The translations under genes and the position numbers were made by a program. A model generated the notes under the pieces. The model saw nothing but the letters and a program-made list of their open reading frames with translations. It searched no databases and had not been told where the DNA came from. Shown here piece by piece: positions 47,371 to 54,228 of a DNA stretch of 64,000 bases (position 1 is its first letter; the number at the start of each line of letters is the position of its first letter). This DNA comes from an uncultured Schlesneria sp. (GTDB lineage Bacteria > Planctomycetota > Planctomycetia > Planctomycetales > Planctomycetaceae): positions 1-64,000 of the forward strand of contig CAIVEI010000169.1 in NCBI GenBank assembly GCA_903904835.1, in the 5' to 3' direction.

Positions 47371-49845
47371 ATGTCGCTCCGAGTTTCTTCGATTTTGCTC
47401 GTCGCCGCTCTCAGCCTGACGAACAATCTATTCGGCGCGGACCCGTTCACGATTGCCCCTGCGGAAATCGCTTTGAAAGGGAAGTTCGAGCAGACTCAAC
47501 TTCTCGTGACAGCAGCAGCGGGTGAACGTGGTCCCTCATCGGCCGAGGATTTCACGCTCAAAGCCAGTTTTACTTCTTCGAACGATCAGGTTGCTGTTGT
47601 CTCGGCAACAGGTCGAGTTTTCCCGCGTGGTGACGGAACTGCGGAAATCGCAGTCAAAGTCGGCGATGCTGTACAAACGGTGAAAGTTGCGGTGACGGGA
47701 GTTGTCGCGGAACCGACGATTAGTTACCTCGAACAGGTTCGCCCGGTTCTCTACAAAGCCGGATGTAATATGGGGGCCTGTCATGCCGCGCAGCATGGTC
47801 AAGGTGGCTTCAAACTCAGCGTGTTCGGTTTCGATCCCGGTGCCGACCGAACCGCGATGGTGCGCGAAGGGCTAGGCCGACGAATCAATCAAATCAATCC
47901 GACCGAAAGCCTTTTGCTTCGTAAACCGACGATGCAGGTTCCACACAGCGGTGGACGTCGGCTTGAAGTCGGGTCGCCCGATTACGAATTGCTTTCCGCC
48001 TGGATTCGTAGTGGTGCTCCCGGCCCGGCCACGGAGCGTCCGATTTCCAAACTGGTCGTCACCCCGAATCACAGGCTTGGCGAACCGGGCCTGACACAGC
48101 AGTTGCGAGTCGACGTCGTCTACGCCGACGGAACTTCACGGGATGTCACCGCCTGGGCGAAATTCGATTCGATGGACGAGGGACTGGTCAGTGTCTCACG
48201 CGAAGGACATTGCACGGTCTCGGGTCGGGGTCAGGCGGCAGTCATGGTTCGATTTGAAGGCCAGGCCGATATCGCCATGTTTGTCATTCCTTACGGACCG
48301 CCAGCTCGCCTCGACGGTTGGGTCGACAACAACTTTATCGATACCCTCGCCGCGACAAAATTTCGAGAACTCGGTATTGAACCTTCACCGCTTTGCGATG
48401 ACGCCACGTTCTTACGACGAGTCTTCCTCGATTCCACCGGAACCTTGCCGACTCGTGACGAAGTCAATGAATTTCTGGCCAGTGCTCAGACCGGTGCTTC
48501 CGTTGCCGACCGACGAACGGCCTCTATCGACCGAGTGCTCGGGCTGGCGGATTCGCCCAGCAAAGGACTTTACAACGAACGTTACGCTGCTTACTGGACG
48601 CTGAAGTGGTCGGACCTGATTCGCAACAACAGTCGCGATCTGCAGGAAACTGGCATGTGGGCCTTGCATAACTGGATCAAAGGAGCCTTTCGCGAGAACC
48701 TGTCGTTCGACAAATTCGTTTCTCAACTGGTGCAGGGGAAGGGTTCAAGTTTTTCCAACGGCCCCGCCAACTATTTCATCGTCAACAACACTCCTCAGAT
48801 TCTCGCTGAATCGACATCGCAGCTCTTCCTTGGAACGCGTCTGACGTGTGCACAGTGTCACCATCATCCGTTTGAGAAATACAGTCAGGACGACTACTAC
48901 AGTTTCGCTGCGTTTTTCGCCCGAACCGGACTCAAGTCGAGTCAGGAATTCGGCCTGTTCGGCGGTGAGCGTGTCGTCATCATTCGCACGGGAGGCGAAG
49001 TCTCTCAACCACGAACTGGCAAAATCATGCCCCCGAAACCGCTCGATGCCGATCCTGTCGACCATCCGCTCGACCGCCGCATCGCACTCGCCCAATGGAT
49101 CACTTCACCGACCAATCCGGCCTTCGCCCGAGCAACCGCCAATCGCTATGTGGGCTTTCTGCTGGGGCGAGGTCTCGTCGAACCGGTCGATGACCTGCGT
49201 CCTACAAACCCACCGACGAACCCCGCGATGCTTCAGGCGTTGGCTGATGACTTCGTCAAAAATGGGTTTAATCTGAAGCAACTGGTTCGGACGATCATGG
49301 TGTCCCGTCTGTACCAGCTTGATTCTCAACCCACATCGCAAAACGTGGCTGACTCGCGGTTCTACAGTCATTTTGAAGTCAAAAGACTGGCAGCCGAACC
49401 GCTGCTCGACGCGATCGACTTCGCTGCGGGAACCCAGACCAAGTTCAATAACCTGCCATTGGGAACGCGAGCCATCGAAATCCCTGACGCCGAATATCCC
49501 GACTATTTCCTCAACACGTTCGCCAAGCCACGTCGGATGAGTGTCTGTGAATGCGAACGATCGCCAGACGCCAATCTGGCTCAAGCACTGCACACACTGA
49601 ACGGCGACATCCTTTCCACAAAAATCGCGTTAAGCACAGGCCGAGTGGAAAAATTGCTGGCTGAAAAGAAGCCGCACGCCGAGATCGTCACCGACCTCTA
49701 TTTCGCAACTCTCTCACGAGCACCCTCGTCCGCCGAACTGACTGCATCGGAGCGATTACTGACAGAGTACACATCGCCGAAAGAGTGCTATGAAGATTTG
49801 CTCTGGGCACTTATTAATTCCAAGTCGTTCTTGTTTGTGCATTGA
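47371..49845 (+). CDS. Secreted DUF1549/DUF1553 protein with a C-x4-C-H motif
   Basis: 824 residues. The ATG at 47371 follows CAGGAGT; signal peptide LRVSSILLVAALSLTNNLFG. A Big-like/Ig-like domain comes first (residues about 25-110), then a cytochrome-c-like segment with CNMGACHAAQHG (C132, C137, H138; C-x4-C-H, longer than the normal C-x2-C-H). A second Big-like domain follows, then DUF1549 (ARLDGWVDNNFIDTLAATKF, then LRRVFLDSTGTLPT) and DUF1553 (LAQWITSPTNPAFARATANR, ending DLLWALINSKSFLFVH). Planctomycetes carry many such proteins, usually beside a DUF1501 gene; no DUF1501 gene is here. The function of the family is not established. Confidence 0.93.
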   Translation: MSLRVSSILLVAALSLTNNLFGADPFTIAPAEIALKGKFEQTQLLVTAAAGERGPSSAEDFTLKASFTSSNDQVAVVSATGRVFPRGDGTAEIAVKVGDAVQTVKVAVTGVVAEPTISYLEQVRPVLYKAGCNMGACHAAQHGQGGFKLSVFGFDPGADRTAMVREGLGRRINQINPTESLLLRKPTMQVPHSGGRRLEVGSPDYELLSAWIRSGAPGPATERPISKLVVTPNHRLGEPGLTQQLRVDVVYADGTSRDVTAWAKFDSMDEGLVSVSREGHCTVSGRGQAAVMVRFEGQADIAMFVIPYGPPARLDGWVDNNFIDTLAATKFRELGIEPSPLCDDATFLRRVFLDSTGTLPTRDEVNEFLASAQTGASVADRRTASIDRVLGLADSPSKGLYNERYAAYWTLKWSDLIRNNSRDLQETGMWALHNWIKGAFRENLSFDKFVSQLVQGKGSSFSNGPANYFIVNNTPQILAESTSQLFLGTRLTCAQCHHHPFEKYSQDDYYSFAAFFARTGLKSSQEFGLFGGERVVIIRTGGEVSQPRTGKIMPPKPLDADPVDHPLDRRIALAQWITSPTNPAFARATANRYVGFLLGRGLVEPVDDLRPTNPPTNPAMLQALADDFVKNGFNLKQLVRTIMVSRLYQLDSQPTSQNVADSRFYSHFEVKRLAAEPLLDAIDFAAGTQTKFNNLPLGTRAIEIPDAEYPDYFLNTFAKPRRMSVCECERSPDANLAQALHTLNGDILSTKIALSTGRVEKLLAEKKPHAEIVTDLYFATLSRAPSSAELTASERLLTEYTSPKECYEDLLWALINSKSFLFVH

Positions 49846-49853
49846 TCAAAGAG

Positions 49854-49950
49854 GGGGTCGGGCGTTCAAATTTCAAAATTGGCCAACAAGGCGATCTCCC
49901 TATTCCGAGGCAACCCAATGGCCAATTTTGAAATTTGAACACCCGACCCC
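49854..49950. repeat. Long inverted repeat with 32-bp arms
   Basis: Arms at 49854-49885 and 49919-49950 (GGGGTCGGGCGTTCAAA... and its complement) match at 31 of 32 positions, with a 33-base loop. They contain TTTCAAAATTGGCC. The element sits nine bases after the DUF1549/1553 stop and 42 before the aldo-keto reductase start. It could be a miniature transposon-like element or a strong bidirectional stop structure. Confidence 0.9.
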
Positions 49951-49992
49951 AGAACATGACGCCCGCTGTTTCACACAAAGGTTGCAATCGAA

Positions 49993-51027
49993 ATGGAATA
50001 CCGTCAACTCGGTGGCTCAGGTTTCAAAGTCCCAGTCCTCAGTCTCGGCACAGGGACATTTGGCGGGGGCGGACCACTCTTCAAAGCCTGGGGTTCGACC
50101 GACGTGGCCGAGGCGACGCGGCTGGTCGACATCTGTCTGGAGTCAGGGCTGAATATGTTCGACACAGCCGATGTCTATTCGCAGGGAATGGCCGAAGAAA
50201 TCCTGGGAGAAGCGATCAAAGGCCGACGCCATAAAGTGATCATTTCCACTAAGGGAACATTCCGAACAGGGCCAGGTCCTAATGATGTCGGCTCGTCGCG
50301 GCAATATTTAATCCGAGCCGTTGATGCCAGTCTCAGTCGGCTCGGTACGGATTACATCGACCTGTATCAACTGCATGGCTTCGACGCGATCACCCCCGTC
50401 GAAGAGGTTCTCAGCACGTTGAATGAACTCGTTCGCGCAGGCAAGATCCGCTACATCGGCTGTTCAAACTTCTCGGGCTGGCATCTGATGAAATCGCTCT
50501 CGGTTTCCGAGCGATACGGCCTGACAAAGTACGTCGCACATCAGGCGTACTATTCGCTGGTTGGCCGCGAATACGAATGGGAACTAATGCCGCTAGCTCT
50601 GGACCAGAAGGTCGGTGCCGTCGTCTGGAGTCCATTAGGTTGGGGCCGACTGACAGGCAAAATCCGTCGAGACCAGCCACTGCCGTCATCCAGCCGCCTG
50701 ACCAGCAAAGTCGCATTCGACGCTGGTCCCCAGATCGCAGACGACCTGTTATTCAAAGTGATCGATGCTCTGGAAGAAGTCGCGAAAGAGACGGGAAAGA
50801 CGATCCCCCAGATCGCGCTCAATTGGCTGCTTCAGCGACCAACGGTTTCCAACATCATCATCGGTGCCCGCAACGAAACACAGTTACGAGAAAACCTTGG
50901 TGCGGTTGGCTGGAACCTTTCCAAAGAACAAGTGGCAAAACTCGACGCCGCCAGCGCGACCCAGTTAACGTACCCCTATTGGCATCAACGCGGATTCGCC
51001 GAACGAAACCCACCGCCAGTTAGTTGA
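49993..51027 (+). CDS. Aldo/keto reductase
   Basis: 344 residues. NADPH-dependent carbonyl reductase of the AKR superfamily. Signatures: MEYRQLGGSGFKVPVLSLGT, the catalytic D and Y in NMFDTADVYSQG, the catalytic K in VIISTKGTF, the catalytic H in LYQLHGFD, GKIRYIGCSNFSGW, and the cofactor-binding end IIIGARNETQLRENLGAVGW. Full length, no signal peptide. Substrate unknown. Preceded by the long inverted repeat, so probably transcribed on its own. Confidence 0.95.
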   Translation: MEYRQLGGSGFKVPVLSLGTGTFGGGGPLFKAWGSTDVAEATRLVDICLESGLNMFDTADVYSQGMAEEILGEAIKGRRHKVIISTKGTFRTGPGPNDVGSSRQYLIRAVDASLSRLGTDYIDLYQLHGFDAITPVEEVLSTLNELVRAGKIRYIGCSNFSGWHLMKSLSVSERYGLTKYVAHQAYYSLVGREYEWELMPLALDQKVGAVVWSPLGWGRLTGKIRRDQPLPSSSRLTSKVAFDAGPQIADDLLFKVIDALEEVAKETGKTIPQIALNWLLQRPTVSNIIIGARNETQLRENLGAVGWNLSKEQVAKLDAASATQLTYPYWHQRGFAERNPPPVS

Positions 51028-51416
51028 TGATTTCACACGAAAACTTTAGCCCGACGCGCAAGCGAGGGATCTTATTCCCGGTGAAAACGAAGAGAAGACG
51101 CCAAACAGTCCGTGCGAGATGGCAACCCGGCGCTGAGTCCAGACCATTAACAACCGTTGGATGTTTCCTTTGTTCAGTCTCCTTATCCCCCTGCGAACGC
51201 TTCGATGAGTGGATTGCCCCACACAACGCATGATTCGTAGCCAAGGCGATTGGCGAATTCTTACCTTGTACGAAACGTGCATTCGCTACAATCCCTCGGC
51301 TTGCCCTGGCGCACGAAGTCCCCGAGGTCGGACTTGAATCGGTGACACGCAATCGAGTTCGACAGCGAGTCCGCCGTGTACGGGTTGTCGCCCCATGATT
51401 TTTCCCGGGTTGCCAT
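51028..51416. other. Intergenic segment without a supported gene
   Basis: The frames here have no start signals or families. Nothing beyond scattered short repeats was seen. Confidence 0.4.
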
Positions 51417-51530
51417 CGTCTTTTCCCCGAAGGAGATACGGATACCAGCCCAGCGGCAAGCGAGTCTTCGAGCGCCGCCCTGGGTTGTGGTTGAGGGAAT
51501 AGCAGGTGCCCTGAAGGGGCACGGGAACGA
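51417..51530 (+). repeat. Dispersed palindromic repeat, element 3
   Basis: Same subfamily as element 2 (3079-3192) but opposite in orientation: TTTTCCCCGAAGGAG, AGCGAGTCTTCGAGCGCC, GCCCTGGGTTGTGG and GGTGCCCTGAAGGGGCAC. It is followed head to head by element 4. Confidence 0.7.
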
Positions 51531-51689
51531 TTTTTCAAAACGATATGCGTGACGTGCCACTGCATCGGAGTCTTCTCCGACGCAGTGCTCTTCGCAATTT
51601 TCGTTGGCTTCAAAGAGCACTGAGTGACCGAAGACGGTCATTCAGTGGCACAAGATGTCGTTCGAACCCTTGTTTTACCCAGAAAACAT

Positions 51690-51895
51690 CCTTCACGGCG
51701 TTGCCTGAAGGGGCACAGGAACGCAATGTTCGCGATTCGGGTCAAACAATTGATGCCGGAAATTGTGTGTCGCCGGTTCCGTTGCCCTTACAGGGCAAAT
51801 CCGTTGTTTTTGATTGTGACCCAGGGCGGCGCTCGCGGACGAGCTTGCCCTGGGCTGATATCCGTTCCCCCTTCAGGGGAAAGAGACGGAAGGGA
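51690..51895 (-). repeat. Dispersed palindromic repeat, element 4 plus half element
   Basis: 51775-51895 matches element 1 inverted (TTGCCCTTACAGGGCAA, GGCGGCGCTCGCGGACGAGC, TTGCCCTGGGCT, CCCCCTTCAGGGG). 51690-51760 is a half element sharing TCGCGATTCGGGTC with the region before element 2. The locus mirrors the one at 2.9-3.2 kb. Confidence 0.7.
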
Positions 51896-51940
51896 TACCC
51901 GATAGAATCGATTGAGGTTCTTACAGCAGGAGTTAATTCC

Positions 51941-52252
51941 ATGGCCGCGACCGCCAGGCCTTTCATTGACGTCGACGACGCCGGATGCTTGACCATTCAC
52001 GCCAAAGGTTCAAAATTATTGCACCTGGTTCGCGAGCATTTGACGTTCGATTGGGATGCTGAACAGTTGCGTCGACAGCATCCGCATTTGTCTCTCGTCG
52101 AAATCCACGCTGCACTCGGTTACTACTACGAGCATCGCGACGAATGCGACGCGACTCTGGAACGCGATGAAGAGCGGATTGAGCAATTGAAACATCAGTT
52201 GGTAAATCCAACGCTTCAAGATCTGCTGAGGGCAGCCCGGGACTCGAGATGA
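51941..52252 (+). CDS. DUF433-type antitoxin-like protein
   Basis: 103 residues. The ATG at 51941 follows GCAGGAG at good spacing. A winged-helix DUF433 core is visible: DAEQLRRQHPHLSLVEIHAALGYYYEHRDE, followed by a helical tail with ERDEERIEQLKHQL. In toxin-antitoxin pairs this family is the DNA-binding antitoxin for a DUF5615/PIN-like toxin. The next gene starts within its stop (ATGA at 52249), as in such pairs. Confidence 0.85.
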   Translation: MAATARPFIDVDDAGCLTIHAKGSKLLHLVREHLTFDWDAEQLRRQHPHLSLVEIHAALGYYYEHRDECDATLERDEERIEQLKHQLVNPTLQDLLRAARDSR

Positions 52253-52572
52253 GCGTTCCGTTCTATTTTGACCACAACATGCAACTTGCAGTGGCGACTG
52301 CGCTGCGTGATCGAGGTTTCAATGTCCTGAAGAAGGCGCGTCAGCAGCGAGACCAGTCCGTGATAGTTTTATCACCACTCGAACTTGCCAATGACGTGCC
52401 CTCGTCACGACCAGAATCCCAATCGTTGCCGAAATTACTTCGAAGGCAAATTCACTCCTCTGTCAGGAAATTGGTCCCGCCAACACCGCGAGATTCCTAC
52501 ACCAATTCTCAATGGGCTCAGGCGACTATACCGCAGAACGGGACGTTGGTGATCCTACCGTCAACGATTTAG
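52249..52572 (+). pseudogene. Truncated DUF5615 PIN-like toxin
   Basis: Starts in the ATGA overlap with the antitoxin. The first 30 residues fit the DUF5615 opening (FYFDHNMQLAVATALRDRGFNVL, with the acidic D8 of the PIN site), but the expected middle with the second acidic cluster and the QDDDLL-like segment is missing. After about residue 30 the frame encodes an unrelated S/P/R-rich stretch. The frame overlaps, out of phase, the fragment at 52395-52616. The toxin is therefore probably inactive, leaving an orphan antitoxin. Confidence 0.7.
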
Positions 52573-52616
52573 TCCAGCAAATCAAACAACGACGGTCCGA
52601 TGCGGCTCGATCGTAA
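52395..52616 (+). pseudogene. C-terminal fragment of a small RFLxQF...GDYTxER protein
   Basis: A frame without a start codon reads EITSKANSLLCQEIGP, then ARFLHQFSMGSGDYTAERD and VNDLVQQIKQRRSDAARS before a stop at 52614-52616. I recall short conserved bacterial proteins with the pattern RFLxQF-x4-GDYTxER; the family name is not certain. It is fused out of frame into the toxin gene, so a deletion probably joined two genes. Confidence 0.6.
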
Positions 52617-53400
52617 GGTGTAAAGAAAACAGGACAAATAGCGCCAATTCAGGAAACGCGTTATACACTTGGCGACATCAGCGTTTCGCCTGCGGGAGGG
52701 AAACGAAATGTCTCCCCGGCCACCTCTGGCGAGGTGGCTGAAAAACGGCTCGCGTTTTTGATTTCATGAACACCTTCCAAAGGTTAAGAACATACGTCGC
52801 TTTTTCTATTGACGCGCACAAACGGTCTTGTATATTTATGTCGCGTGGTGTGTTTTTATGGCAGCATGCGTTTCGTCGTCGTTATAACCCGAAGCCCAGC
52901 CGAAGTGGCTAGAAAGTCGAGCGGCGAAGCGCCGAGAGAGTAGAAAGTTGAGAGCCGCTATAAGCGGTTCGCCAGGAGCTACCGCTCCATGAACCCAAGG
53001 AACTTTTTTGACACTTCCGACGTCAAGTTCCTCAAGAGTAGAAAAGTCAGGAAATCGAAAACGCAAACGAAATCGATTTCGTTTCTTAGACTGGTCTACT
53101 TACCCCTTTCGTCTCATCTACTTTCTGGCCGTTTCGGCCCGGCTCGCCTGGGGGGGAATGATGGGATTCGAACTCGGTCGAACTGCGTCGAACTCGAACA
53201 CCTCGAAAATTCGGGAAAACAATCGCGAAAACACTATGAATTACAAGGAATGGTCGAAGTCGATCGAACTTGATCGAACTTTGACACCCAATTCGTGGGG
53301 TCTGATTTCGGCCGAACATCAGAAAAGATTTTGAACAGAAGGGAACGAAGGAAACGAAGGGAAGCAAAGACGGTTCTGGATAGAACCTTGCCGTTCAGGA
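52617..53400. other. Gene-free structured region
   Basis: Several hairpins follow one another: GCGGCGAAGCGCCG, GCCGCTATAAGCGG and GGAGCTACCGCTCC between about 52918 and 52988. The arm near 52887-52915 (CAGCCGAAGTGGCTAGAAAGT) pairs imperfectly with its complement near 53117-53143. A perfect 20-base palindrome, AAACGAAATCGATTTCGTTT, lies at 53065-53084. At 52809-52836 TTGACG, 16 bases, TATATT resembles a sigma-70-type promoter pointing into the region. May encode a structured RNA or be a non-autonomous element. Confidence 0.5.
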
Positions 53401-53420
53401 GACAAGGCGAGAACAGATCG

Positions 53421-53490
53421 AAGTTGGCCAACTTCAAACCTTCAAAAAGCCTATGAAATAGGGAACTTGGCCAACTTTGCCAACTTTTTT
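53421..53490. repeat. AAGTTGGCCAACTT repeat, copy 1
   Basis: Begins with the perfect 14-base palindrome AAGTTGGCCAACTT, then CAAACCTTCAAAAAGCC, and ends AACTTGGCCAACTTTGCC with a T run. Two more copies lie at 53755 and 54077, all in the same orientation. Confidence 0.85.
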
Positions 53491-53535
53491 TATGAACTCT
53501 GGCGAGACGGGAATTTCTGAAATGTGAAGAGTTTT

Positions 53536-53679
53536 GGAACACTCATCTACGCTAATCTGCACTAATTGAAGAGAAGAGAAGAGAAGAGGAGACCGTCGGT
53601 CGAACACTTATGCTGGGTCGGGAGACCGCGCACAACGGCTTTTCTCTGATTAGTGAAAATTAGCGTAGATAAGTGTTCC
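53536..53679. repeat. Inverted repeat with 31-bp arms
   Basis: Arms 53536-53566 (GGAACACTCATCTACGCTAA...) and 53649-53679 match at 28 of 31 positions when inverted. The 82-base interior starts with a GAAGA purine run. It sits between copies 1 and 2 of the GGCCAACTT repeat and looks like a small MITE-type element. Confidence 0.8.
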
Positions 53680-53754
53680 GAATCCTCTTTCGACTTTGCC
53701 TGCGTTCAACGCGATCGTCGGAAGCATGTTGACAACTGTGAAAGAAACTTGGTC

Positions 53755-53826
53755 AAGTTGGCCAACTTCAAACCTTCAAAAAAGCCTATGAAAATAGGAA
53801 CTTGGCCAACTTTGCCAACTTTTTTT
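53755..53826. repeat. AAGTTGGCCAACTT repeat, copy 2
   Basis: Same unit as at 53421 with the intact palindrome, two extra A bases in the A-rich parts, and the same ending with a T run. Confidence 0.85.
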
Positions 53827-53996
53827 CGCACGTTGCGAAGAGTGTTTTGTTTCGGTTCTGGATTGCGGCCCGAAGCGACAATGAGGATTTTTGAACAGAA
53901 GGACACGAAGTTAACGATGTGAAGAAAATCAGCCGCAGGCAGGATGCTGTAGTAACTGTCCGATCAACTCGGAGTGAATGCTTCACTCTGTATTCC

Positions 53997-54038
53997 TTCG
54001 TTCCCTTCGTTCCCTTCGTTCCCTTCGTTCCCTTCGTT
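53997..54038. repeat. 9-bp microsatellite TTCGTTCCC, nearly five units
   Basis: Perfect tandem array. A related purine-strand form (GGGAACGAAGG) occurs near 53340-53360. Copy number likely varies between strains. Confidence 0.9.
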
Positions 54039-54076
54039 AACTTCTGTTCAAAGTTCTTTAGATTTCTTAGTTGATC

Positions 54077-54147
54077 AAGTCGGCCAACTTCAATCCTGCG
54101 AAAAAGCCTATGAAATAGGGAACTTGGCCAACTTTGCCAACTTTTTT
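54077..54147. repeat. AAGTTGGCCAACTT repeat, copy 3
   Basis: Third copy; one change in the palindrome (AAGTCGGCCAACTT). Ends with the same AACTTGGCCAACTTTGCC and T run, about 80 bases before the hypF stop on the other strand. Confidence 0.85.
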
Positions 54148-54228
54148 GTCGACGTTTCGGCCGGACTTCGAAGACGTGTCCCATGCTACTGCTACATCAC
54201 GACTAAATAAAAAGGTGGGGTCGAACTT

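Noticed and set aside
51545-51940. N-terminal extension of the DUF433 frame by about 130 codons
   Set aside because: The extension translates the palindromic repeat elements; the ATG at 51941 has a strong ribosome site and begins the real domain.
53141-53190. A GGGATTCGAAC segment that looks like the T-arm of a tRNA on the minus strand
   Set aside because: The five-base stem around TTCGAAT does not pair and no acceptor, D-arm or anticodon arm can be drawn; at most a remnant.
53997-54038. A tandem array that might suggest a CRISPR
   Set aside because: Units are 9 bp and contiguous without spacers, so it is a microsatellite. No cas gene is present.
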